From: JANSYP01 sp039184415
GTDB lineage: Bacteria; Pseudomonadota; Alphaproteobacteria; Rhodobacterales; Rhodobacteraceae
Assembly: GCA_039184415.1 (NCBI GenBank)
Contig: JBCDBB010000089.1
Span: 1 to 15,956 of the forward strand
DNA: 15,956 nucleotides
Direction: 5' to 3'
Numbering within the stretch: the first letter of the stretch is position 1; each line of letters opens with the position of its first letter. Positions 1 through 7,778 of this stretch are shown here, in pieces. The position numbers and the translations under genes were made by a program. Below the pieces are notes generated by a model. The model was given only the letters and a program-made list of their open reading frames with translations, was not told the origin of the DNA and made no database searches.

Positions 1-3000
1 GCCGCCGAGGTTGAGCACGGCTCCGTTGGTCATGTACTCGCAGCAGAAGTCGCCGACACCCTCGACAACGGCCGTGGTGCCGGAGTTGCGAACGGCGAAG
101 CGGTCGCCGGCCTGGCCTTCGACGAACAGTCGGCCGCCGGTCGCGCCGAAGAGGGCGAAGTTACCGATCAGCACGTTCTCGCCGTCACCGGGCGTTGTTC
201 CGGGGGCGCTGCCGGGGGCGCGGACGATGATCTCGCCGCCGCAGGCGCCCTTGCCGACGCCGTCGTTGCAGGTGCCGGTGTGGTCCATGACCATCCCGTC
301 GTTGCAGAACGCGGCGTAGGACTGCCCAGCCGAGCCGTGGGTCACGACGCGGACGGTGCGTGGCGGGAGGAAGCGGCGGCCGTGCGGCTCTTGCATCGCC
401 GCGGCGGGTAATGCTTCGAGCTCGTGGTTGAGCGTCCGCTCGATGTCGATGGCGAGTTGGCCGCCGACGGACTTATTGCAGTTCCATAGCGGCTTGTCGG
501 GGCGGAGCTCGATCTGCTTTTCGCCCTTGTCGATCAGCCGTTCTTTGAGTTCGACCAAGAGACGATCATCGACGGCGAAGTCGCGTTCGAGGTAGGTCGG
601 GTCGGCGATGTGGTTCTCATCGACTCGGGTAAGCATCCGGCGGAGGTTGAGGTGGCCGACGGACGAGGGGTGGTCGAGTAGGTGCAACAGGTCGGCCCGC
701 CCGCGGGCTTCGTCGAGGCTGGGCAGGCCGAGGGTGGCGAGGATCTCGCGGACCTCGTGGGCGACGTTGACCAGGTACTGGGCGAGCGCCCGCGGGTCAC
801 CGTCGAACGCCTCGGCGTTGGTGGTGAGGCCGGCGGGGCATTTGATGTTGCAGTTCTTGGCCATGACGCACTTGAGCATCATGAGCGCGGTCGTGCCGAA
901 CTCGAAGCTGTCGCCGCCGAGGAGGCAGGCCTTGACCACGTCGCTGCCGGTCTGCATCGCGCCGGAACAGCGGAGCAGGACTTTCTGGCGGATGCCGTTG
1001 GCGCACAACGCCTGGTGGACCTCGGCGATGCCGATCTCGGCGGCGCGGCCGGTGTACTTGAGGCTGGTGACCGACGCGGCACCGGTGCCGCCGGTGCTGC
1101 CGGCGATGTTGATGATGTCGGCCCCGGCCTTGGCGACGCCGACGGCGATCGTGCCGATGCCTTCGCTGCTGACCAGCTTGACGATGACGCGGACGCGGGC
1201 GGCCTTGGCGTCGTGGATGAGTTGGCCCAGGTCCTCGATCGAGTAGGTGTCGTGGTGCGGCGGCGGGGAGATGAGCTCGACGCCGGGCGTGCCGCCGCGG
1301 GCCGCGGCGATCTCGACGGTGACTTTGGGTGCGGGTAGCTGGCCGCCCTCGCCGGGCTTGGCACCCTGGCCGATCTTGATCTCGATCTCTTCGAGATTGG
1401 GATCGGCGAGATAACCGGCCCAGACCCCGAAACGTCCGCTGGCGAACTGCTTGATCCGGCTGGCACGGATCGTGCCGTAGCGGGTCAGATGCTCGCCGCC
1501 CTCGCCGGAGTTGGACATGCCGCCGGCCATGTTGGTGCCGTGGGCCACCGCCTCATGGGCCGAGGCCACCAGCGCGCCGTGGGACATCGCGCCCGAGGCA
1601 AGCCGCGCGGTAATCTGATGCGCCGGCTGGATCTCTGCCAGCGGCAGCCGGTCCGGCGCCGGGCGGATACGCGACAGGTAATCCAGCGCCGATCCCCTAA
1701 CCGCGACCTTTAGCGCCCCGCGCGTCAGATAGTGGCCCTCGATCTCGGGACCGAACCGTTCGATCAGCGACTGCGCCAACACATCGAGCCGGCCGATATC
1801 CTTGGCCTTGGGACCGGTCAGACGCAGCAGATACTCCCCACCGCCCAGATCCTCGGCCAAGAGACCTCGGATCACGAAATCCAGGTTGCCCGCCCGGTTG
1901 AAGAGCATCATCTCGCGCTTGATGTCGCTGACGCTGTCCAGAAAGGTGATGTCGGCGGGAAAGGCCAGCACATCGCGCAGGGCGGCGGGGCGGCGCGCGC
2001 GCTCTTCGGCCATCATCCGGCTGAAGGCCCGGTAGCCCGGCGTGATCTCGAACCGGTCGATCTGGGCCTGCGTCAGCTTCTCGAAGCTGGAATTGACATA
2101 GCCCGCATCGTCGATCCCAAACGCGTCTTCCATCTGGCGCAGGGTCAGCAGGCGGAACGGGTCGGTTTCACCGTCGAGCGTGGCGGCATCGGCGCGATCA
2201 AAGGCGATCGGCTCTTCGGTCAGATCGACGAAGCCGCGCACCGCGGCGGTGCCATAGCTGTGCCCCGCGCCCTCGGAGCGTTCCTTGAACAGACCCAGCA
2301 TCGGCACATCGCCGGTTTCCTGCACGCTCAGCGCACGGCTGTGCCAGTCGGCCACCGATTGCGCGATGGTCGCAAAGCCCACCCCGCCCACGGGCGAGCG
2401 CATATTGGGAAAATAGCGCGCAATCACCGGATCGGAGGTGTCGAGGAAGTTCGGCTCAAAGAACTCGCCGCCGGAATAGCTTTCCACCGTGCAGAGCCCG
2501 ACCTTGCCCATGGTCTTCATCAGGGCCTTTTCGGCGGCTTTCTGGAAGCGGAAGAAAGCCTCGGCGGCCTTTTCCTCGCCAAAAAGCTCTTCGGCCCGCA
2601 TCCGCACGCCCAGCGGATAGACCGCGGAGGCGCCGAAGCCGAGCGCGCAGGCGATATGGTGGGACGAGGCGATCTGGCCGCTCTCCACCACCAGCGAGAC
2701 CTTGAAGCGCAGCCCTTCCTCGATCAGTCGCTGATTGATCGCCGAGACCGCGATGGTCATCGGCAGCGCGGCGCGGGCGCGGGCGATATGGCGGTCGGTG
2801 AGAAGGGCGATCCCGCCCTTGTCGCGGGCAAACTCCGCCACCGCGTCGGAGACCTGATCAGTGGCCGTCTGGATCGCAGCCTCATTGGCCGCGGCATCGC
2901 CAAAGATCGGCGCATAGAGGATGTCGAACCGCTCCCAGGGCGTGTCCTGCTGCGCCTTGATCTTGAGCATGTCGGCCATGCGCAGGACCGGGCTCTGCAC

Positions 3001-4644
3001 CACGATCTGGGGCGACCGCGACCGCCCGGTCTGGGGCTTTTCCCCCAGCGCCACGCGCAGGGTCATGCCGTCGGCCTCGCGGATACTGTCGAGCGGCGGG
3101 TTGGTAACTTGGGCGAAACGCTGGCTGAAGTATTTCGCCACGCCGCCCTCGGCATCGGAAAACACGTTGATCGCGTTGCCATAGCCCATGGCGGACACCC
3201 GTTCGACGCCGGTCTGCAGCATCGGGTCCATCAGGAATTTGAAGCTTTCCTGATTGTGGGTGTAGGCCACGTAGCGCGCGGCATTGGCCAGATCGCCCTC
3301 GTAGCGGCGCGCGGCGTCCGCAGCGCTGACCGCGGGGGTCGGCAGATCCTCGATGTCGGTCGCCGCCTCGCGCAGCAGGACGGGGTAATCATGGTGCGCC
3401 GCCAGCGCCTCGAGCGCGTCATCCGTCGACCAGATCCGCTTGGCCGCGTGATCATAGTAGATCATCCCGCCCGCTTCGACCCGGCCGCGCCGCAGGACGG
3501 CTTCGGGCGGAAAGCTGACCTGCCCGGCCTCGGACATCACCGCGAGATACTCTGCGGTCTCTACCGTGCGCAGCGGGCGCAGACCGAGCCGGTCGAGACG
3601 CGCCCCGATCACCGTGCCGTTGCCGAAGACGAGCGCCGCGGGCCCGTCGTTCTTTTCCTCATAGAGCGAGAAATACTCCAGCATCGCCCGCACCTGGGGG
3701 CTGTAGCGCGGATCGTTTTCCCAGGCCGGCGGCATCATCGCCACCACCGCCGACACCAGATCCAGCCCGTCCGCAAAAACCCGCGCGTTCAGCGTCTGAT
3801 CCAGCCGGCAGCTGTCGGATTGCCCGGGCGGGCGCACGATCGCGGTGTTGCGGGCGCGGGCCACGGCGGCCTCGCTCAGGCGGTTTTTCTTGTCGGTGTT
3901 CAACTCGCCATTATGGGCCATCAGCCGAAAGGGCTGCGCCATAGACGGGTGCGGGTCGGTATTGGTCGAAAAGCGGGTGTGGAAATACATCGTGTGGATG
4001 GCATGGTCCGGGTCCGACAGATCCCGGAAATAGGGCATGATCTCCCACGAATTCAGCCGACCCTTGAAGACCTGTAGCCGGGCCGAGAGCGACAGCGGGT
4101 AAAGCCCGCTGAGCGCCGGATCTGTATAGGCCTGCGCCTCGATCCGCAGCAGCACCTCGTGCAGCCGCGCGTCCAGATCCACACCACGCAGCCCGTCGGG
4201 GGCGCCGAACACCCATTGCCGGATCGGCAATTGCCATTTCTTCGACCGCGCGGAAATCGCCCCTTCATCGACCGGTAGATCCCGCGACAGCAGGATCGTA
4301 AAGCCCGCCTCCTCCAGCGCGCGAGAGACGATAGTTTCGGCCGCAGCATGCTGGGCGTCATCGGCGGGCAGAAAGAAGTTCCCGACCCCGAAGCTGTCTG
4401 CCTCCAGCAGCTGACCCGTCAGCTTGCGAAAGAAGTCGAGCGAGATATCCACGGACACCCCGGCCCCGTCTCCGGTCCCCTCCGACGACATGCCCCCCCG
4501 GTGCGGCACCGCGCAGAGCGCCTCGTGCCCCATGCGGAGCACGTCATTCGTCTGGACGCTATCCTTGCGTGTCAGAAAGCCAACGCCGCAGGCGCTATGC
4601 TCGCGGCTTGGATCATACAGACCGGTGACAGGAGGGTTCGCCAA
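1..4644 (-). CDS. gltB: Glutamate synthase large subunit, 3' end cut by window edge
   Basis: Makes glutamate from glutamine and 2-oxoglutarate (GOGAT, ammonia assimilation, cytoplasm), usually with a small subunit GltD, which is not in the window. The frame is open for 1548 codons and runs off the left edge; I estimate about 100 residues are missing. An 18-residue propeptide precedes the N-terminal nucleophile in EHSACGVGF (Cys19), followed by class II glutaminase motifs (HRGG, GTGDGAG, STNTDPHPSMAQPFR, AHNGELNT). The FMN/synthase domain has SNSGEGGEH (~1045-1053), GQGAKPGEGGQLP, SPPPHHDTYS (~1131) and AGSTGGTGAAS. Iron-sulfur cysteines are 1259, 1265 and 1269. A GXGXG beta-helix domain with NDGVGKGACGGE follows. 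Start: the frame has a TGA upstream and no ATG before the conserved region; TTG at 4644 has AGGAG six bases upstream. Oddities: codon usage changes near position 1360, and the cluster spacing is C-x5-C-x3-C. The family call is very secure. Confidence 0.95.
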   Translation of the reverse strand, partial: MANPPVTGLYDPSREHSACGVGFLTRKDSVQTNDVLRMGHEALCAVPHRGGMSSEGTGDGAGVSVDISLDFFRKLTGQLLEADSFGVGNFFLPADDAQHAAAETIVSRALEEAGFTILLSRDLPVDEGAISARSKKWQLPIRQWVFGAPDGLRGVDLDARLHEVLLRIEAQAYTDPALSGLYPLSLSARLQVFKGRLNSWEIMPYFRDLSDPDHAIHTMYFHTRFSTNTDPHPSMAQPFRLMAHNGELNTDKKNRLSEAAVARARNTAIVRPPGQSDSCRLDQTLNARVFADGLDLVSAVVAMMPPAWENDPRYSPQVRAMLEYFSLYEEKNDGPAALVFGNGTVIGARLDRLGLRPLRTVETAEYLAVMSEAGQVSFPPEAVLRRGRVEAGGMIYYDHAAKRIWSTDDALEALAAHHDYPVLLREAATDIEDLPTPAVSAADAARRYEGDLANAARYVAYTHNQESFKFLMDPMLQTGVERVSAMGYGNAINVFSDAEGGVAKYFSQRFAQVTNPPLDSIREADGMTLRVALGEKPQTGRSRSPQIVVQSPVLRMADMLKIKAQQDTPWERFDILYAPIFGDAAANEAAIQTATDQVSDAVAEFARDKGGIALLTDRHIARARAALPMTIAVSAINQRLIEEGLRFKVSLVVESGQIASSHHIACALGFGASAVYPLGVRMRAEELFGEEKAAEAFFRFQKAAEKALMKTMGKVGLCTVESYSGGEFFEPNFLDTSDPVIARYFPNMRSPVGGVGFATIAQSVADWHSRALSVQETGDVPMLGLFKERSEGAGHSYGTAAVRGFVDLTEEPIAFDRADAATLDGETDPFRLLTLRQMEDAFGIDDAGYVNSSFEKLTQAQIDRFEITPGYRAFSRMMAEERARRPAALRDVLAFPADITFLDSVSDIKREMMLFNRAGNLDFVIRGLLAEDLGGGEYLLRLTGPKAKDIGRLDVLAQSLIERFGPEIEGHYLTRGALKVAVRGSALDYLSRIRPAPDRLPLAEIQPAHQITARLASGAMSHGALVASAHEAVAHGTNMAGGMSNSGEGGEHLTRYGTIRASRIKQFASGRFGVWAGYLADPNLEEIEIKIGQGAKPGEGGQLPAPKVTVEIAAARGGTPGVELISPPPHHDTYSIEDLGQLIHDAKAARVRVIVKLVSSEGIGTIAVGVAKAGADIINIAGSTGGTGAASVTSLKYTGRAAEIGIAEVHQALCANGIRQKVLLRCSGAMQTGSDVVKACLLGGDSFEFGTTALMMLKCVMAKNCNIKCPAGLTTNAEAFDGDPRALAQYLVNVAHEVREILATLGLPSLDEARGRADLLHLLDHPSSVGHLNLRRMLTRVDENHIADPTYLERDFAVDDRLLVELKERLIDKGEKQIELRPDKPLWNCNKSVGGQLAIDIERTLNHELEALPAAAMQEPHGRRFLPPRTVRVVTHGSAGQSYAAFCNDGMVMDHTGTCNDGVGKGACGGEIIVRAPGSAPGTTPGDGENVLIGNFALFGATGGRLFVEGQAGDRFAVRNSGTTAVVEGVGDFCCEYMTNGAVLNLGG

Positions 4645-4650
4645 GACATA

Positions 4651-4655
4651 CTCCT
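4651..4655 (-). promoter_or_regulatory. Ribosome binding site deciding the TTG start of gltB
   Basis: On the minus strand AGGAG lies six bases before TTG at 4644-4642. An ATG inside the spacer (at 4649) is in another frame, and no in-frame ATG occurs between the upstream TGA and the glutaminase domain. This places the nucleophilic cysteine at residue 19, a plausible propeptide length for GltB. Confidence 0.6.
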
Positions 4656-4744
4656 GTCGCGGTTCGAGCGTCTGGGCCGCGCGCTCAAGTTGAAGGTTTG
4701 TGGAGATGGCTTGGGCTCGGTCACCGCGCTGCCGACGGTTACTA

Positions 4745-4757
4745 GAGTAAATTACTC
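4745..4757. promoter_or_regulatory. 13-bp near-palindrome upstream of gltB (possible operator)
   Basis: GAGTAA and TTACTC are perfect 6-base inverted arms around one central A, in a locally AT-rich patch about 100 bases upstream of the gltB start. It sits between the weak -35-like TTGTAT and -10-like TAGTAA on the minus strand, which would suit a repressor or activator site. Function is inference only; a 6-base arm can arise by chance. Confidence 0.3.
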
Positions 4758-5131
4758 AGGAATACAACTCGCGACGCGTCATCGACCGCGTTCTGTCGCC
4801 GCAGGGCGCCGACCCGCATGTCTACGGCGCTGCACACGGGCGAGCGCTCAGGGTCACATAGGCGAGAGTGACTCACCTCAACCGTAATAGGCCTCCTATC
4901 AAAGCAACACTGGCAAGGTTCTCGACGACCGACCGTGAGCCTGCGTCGGAAACTCTCAGTTTGACCGTCAAGTCTCGCGATCATGGAGTGTGGTGACGTG
5001 TCGGTGGCGCTTCCTAGAGTGTTGGGCAAATAGCGTCAGGCAGCATAATCGCATGCAATTCTAATCGCTTAGAGCGACCTGGAGGAAGCGCTAAGCACTC
5101 ACCAGTGACGCCATGAAAGCAACAGATCCAA

Positions 5132-6013
5132 TCAGTGCGTCCTGTACCCTGAAGAACCGGCGCGCTTCACACAGCGCGGGGCGTATCCGAAATGGCTGGA
5201 GAACGCCGAAGAGAAGCTGCTGGCATTGGTGTAACCCGCCTCATATCCGGCCACCGAAACCGGCTTGCCGCGCTCAATCATCCGGTGGGCCCGTTCGAGC
5301 CTGAACCGACGCATGGCCTTGGCCGCGCTCATGCCGTAGCGATGGCTGAAGGTTCTGGACAGCGCTCTGCCGGACAGACCGAAGTCCGCCGCCAAAGCAT
5401 CAACCGTTTCATATCGTTCGGGGCTGGCTTGCAGGACGCTGTAGACATCCGAAAGCACGTCTCGTTCCGACAGGTCTTCGGGGGTGTCGTCCTGATGGGT
5501 CAGCGCCTTCGCCAGTTCATAGAGCATTTCATAGGCGACCGAACGGCGACGCAGATCGCTCAGGACGGTTTTATCTCCGTCGGCTGCGTCAAGAACCTCG
5601 GTTGCCAGTCCGCGCATGACCTCGGACTGTTTCAGAATGCGGAAATAGCGCGCGGACTCCAGGGATTGGCACAGACGCTTGATCTCTGACGCGGCACCGA
5701 TACTGGACGCGCCGGCCGCCAACCGGGAGGGGTCAAGCATCAGATCGACCGAGCGCAACACTTGGCAGGGCGGTATCGTCGCCTCGATCTCAAAGTCAAC
5801 GGAACTGGCGCTCAGCAAAACACTGTCTGCAATGGCAGCACCGGCGACTGGCGCCCGGAAATTTATGGCGCCGTCCACGACAATCGTGAACACAGCGCAG
5901 GCAGCTTGCCGCCGCTTGATGACGATCTCGCGAGAGACTTCGGTCTCAAACTGGATGAGGGACAGCCCGGGTTCGATTTCGGAAACAATGTGCCTGGCGA
6001 CCATGGGACTCAT
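5132..6013 (-). CDS. AraC-family transcriptional regulator of the siderophore cassette
   Basis: A 293-residue AraC/XylS-type activator, close in length and layout to siderophore regulators such as PchR, YbtA and RhrA. These bind the siderophore through the N-terminal domain and activate receptor and transporter genes. The N-terminal ~180 residues are the presumed effector domain. The C-terminal pair of helix-turn-helix motifs lies at about 203-225 (VDALAADFGLSGRALSRTF) and 252-275 (SVAGYEAGYTNASSFSSAF, then FGYAP), the AraC signature. Start: ATG at 6013 has AAGG six bases upstream; a second ATG at 6004 (MVARH) is possible. The frame stays open further upstream, but that part overlaps the transporter gene and is noise. 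It is the last gene of the operon, 31 bases after the transporter stop. A regulator at the 3' end of its own target operon would give positive feedback. The ligand is unknown. Confidence 0.85.
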   Translation of the reverse strand: MSPMVARHIVSEIEPGLSLIQFETEVSREIVIKRRQAACAVFTIVVDGAINFRAPVAGAAIADSVLLSASSVDFEIEATIPPCQVLRSVDLMLDPSRLAAGASSIGAASEIKRLCQSLESARYFRILKQSEVMRGLATEVLDAADGDKTVLSDLRRRSVAYEMLYELAKALTHQDDTPEDLSERDVLSDVYSVLQASPERYETVDALAADFGLSGRALSRTFSHRYGMSAAKAMRRFRLERAHRMIERGKPVSVAGYEAGYTNASSFSSAFSSHFGYAPRCVKRAGSSGYRTH

Positions 6014-6044
6014 CCCGTACCTTGAAACGAGACTGGCGCGCCTA

Positions 6045-7778
6045 TTAGAAAGCTGGCTGTTCGGATGAACGCTGGTAGCATGACCACAAGGACCGATAAA
6101 GCGCGTCGGTCTTAAGAAGGTCATTATGCCGCCCCGCGGCGCGCACACGGCCGTCCTGCAAAACCAGGATCTGATCGGCATGGACCACGGTGGACAAACG
6201 GTGGGCGATGACGAAAACCATGCGGTCGCGGGCCAGTTCGTCGAATGCGAGCTGAACGTCGCGCTCGTTTTCCGGATCCAGCGCCGACGTCGCCTCATCC
6301 AGAAGCACGATATCCGTACTCTTCAGCAAGGCCCTGGCAATGGTCAGGCGTTGCCGTTCTCCTCCCGACAGGAAGCCGCCATGGGTGCCGATCCGCGTCT
6401 GGTACCCCTGGGGCAAGGCCATGATACGCTCATGGATACGCGCGGCCCGTGCAGCGGCGATCACATCGGCCTCCGTGGCGTCCGGGCTCCCGATACGGAT
6501 GTTTTGGATCACGGTGTCATCGAAAACGGTCGACTCCTGAAAAACGACCGCAATTCGGTTCAGGTAGTCGGCCACGGGCATCTCGCTGATGTCCTGACCA
6601 TTGAGTGTGATCCTGCCGGACGCGAGTGGCAGAAACCGCAGGATCAGGTTGAAGACTGTGCTTTTGCCCGCGCCGCTTGGCCCGACCAGGGCCGTCATGG
6701 TGCCTTTGCGGGCAGTGAAGCTGACCTGCTGCGCCGCGACCGTCTTGCCATAGCCGGCCGTGACCGCATCAAACGCGATCTCGTCGACCGTCCGCGGAAC
6801 CTGCGCGCGGCCCTCAGCGAGCCTTGGCATCGCAAGGATGTCGCGCAGCGATGTGATCGCCAAGCAAGACAGAACAAGGGGCCCCTTGGCCAGCAGAACT
6901 GCGCGCAATGGCACCATCATCGTCAGTGTCAGCAGAAGGCCTGCCACCAGATCAGCGGTCTCACCGTGACCTGTCAGGGTAAGATGAACGCCCACGGCGG
7001 CGGCCACGGCCAGTGACGCCAGACTCAGGGCTTCCATCATGGCGACCAGAGGAGAAAGCTTGCGCACCGAGATGTCGAAAGAGCGACGGAGCCGCTCCAC
7101 AGACTGATGAAACCCCCGCATCGCGGCCGAGCGGTCGCCGCAGGACCGGATCACCTCGATACCTTCGGTGAACTCCAGAATTTCCCGATTGGCTTCGGCA
7201 ATCGCCTCATTGTGCCCGTGCAGGGTGCCCTGAACGCGAGTGCCGACCCACATCAAGATACCAAGCCCGATCGCAAGGATCAGAATGACGGAAAGACCCA
7301 TAGGCGGAAACAGGATACAGGTGGCCGCAAGCAGGCAGACAACCGTAAAGAGGTCCGCCAGCATGGCGGGATGGGTGTGGGCGGCAGCGCTTTCGGCCCA
7401 GGTCAGGTCCTGCGACAGCAGTTGCGATGTCTTCCCGGTGGACAGCTGTCTGAACTGTTGCAGCGGCATGGCAACAAAGTGGCGCAGCACCCTTTCGCGC
7501 AGGGCGCGGCCCGCGCGGATCGCGAGATGATGCAATCGCATCGATGAAAGGTTCAACATCCAGAGGCGACCAGCCAACGCGAGGCAAAGCAGTGGCGCGG
7601 CCCAGGCCAGAATTGCGCCAGGCGGATGTCCCATGATCACCGCGCGGACCGCCAGGGCAGCGATCAAAGGGTTGAGCACCGCCAGTCCGCCTTCGGCGAT
7701 GCGGAGCGTGAGCGCCCACCGCAACTCGGATGTTCTGTCCGGCGGTTGCACGGTCCACAGAAGCGACGGAACCCTCAT
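6045..7778 (-). CDS. ABC transporter, fused membrane and ATPase domains (YbtQ-like half)
   Basis: Inner-membrane half-transporter of 577 residues, predicted to pair with the product of the gene just upstream and move a siderophore or its iron complex into the cytoplasm. Six hydrophobic segments lie at about 23-50, 53-77, 139-161, 162-184, 244-270 and 276-307. The ATPase domain follows, with Walker A GPSGAGKS (366-373), Q-loop VFQES (Gln414), signature LSGGE (470-474), Walker B VLLDE (catalytic Glu495), D-loop SALD and H-loop His526, so all catalytic motifs are intact. Its ATG overlaps the upstream stop codon (ATGA, 4-bp overlap), indicating translational coupling. The fold is that of type IV (exporter) ABC proteins. 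The importer role is inferred from neighbours, by analogy with YbtPQ and mycobacterial IrtAB. Export of a siderophore or drug is the main alternative. Confidence 0.85.
   Translation of the reverse strand: MRVPSLLWTVQPPDRTSELRWALTLRIAEGGLAVLNPLIAALAVRAVIMGHPPGAILAWAAPLLCLALAGRLWMLNLSSMRLHHLAIRAGRALRERVLRHFVAMPLQQFRQLSTGKTSQLLSQDLTWAESAAAHTHPAMLADLFTVVCLLAATCILFPPMGLSVILILAIGLGILMWVGTRVQGTLHGHNEAIAEANREILEFTEGIEVIRSCGDRSAAMRGFHQSVERLRRSFDISVRKLSPLVAMMEALSLASLAVAAAVGVHLTLTGHGETADLVAGLLLTLTMMVPLRAVLLAKGPLVLSCLAITSLRDILAMPRLAEGRAQVPRTVDEIAFDAVTAGYGKTVAAQQVSFTARKGTMTALVGPSGAGKSTVFNLILRFLPLASGRITLNGQDISEMPVADYLNRIAVVFQESTVFDDTVIQNIRIGSPDATEADVIAAARAARIHERIMALPQGYQTRIGTHGGFLSGGERQRLTIARALLKSTDIVLLDEATSALDPENERDVQLAFDELARDRMVFVIAHRLSTVVHADQILVLQDGRVRAAGRHNDLLKTDALYRSLWSCYQRSSEQPAF

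Larger units (their letters stand above)
4645..5131. other. Gene-poor spacer between the AraC gene and gltB
   Basis: No convincing coding frame was seen in these 487 bases; short open frames on both strands have no recognisable protein character. Two small structures stand out. One is the near-palindrome GAGTAA-A-TTACTC at 4745-4757, about 100 bases upstream of the gltB start. The other is a weak inverted repeat, GCTTAG (5067-5072) with CTAAGC (5091-5096), downstream of the AraC gene. The latter lacks a T-run, so it is not a convincing intrinsic terminator. The gltB promoter must lie here if gltB is not read through from the upstream operon. A TTGTAT/TAGTAA pair with 17-base spacing (minus strand, overlapping the palindrome) is a weak candidate. 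Confidence 0.5.

Noticed and set aside
1732..4077. Long open plus-strand frame (781 codons) opposite gltB
   Set aside because: It is the complement of a clearly conserved gltB frame; GC-rich codon bias keeps the opposite strand free of stops. Its protein is rich in His, Arg and Gly with no recognisable motif.
4742..5029. 95-codon minus-strand open frame in the spacer before gltB
   Set aside because: No family resemblance, no ribosome binding site and biased noise composition; not called as a gene.
5067..5096. Hairpin GCTTAG/CTAAGC after the AraC gene as an intrinsic terminator
   Set aside because: Only six base pairs around an 18-base loop and no T-run on the transcribed strand side.
6014..6298. 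Upstream extension of the AraC frame into the transporter gene
   Set aside because: The extension overlaps conserved ATPase coding sequence and shows Arg/Ser/Trp-rich noise; ATG at 6013 has a Shine-Dalgarno.
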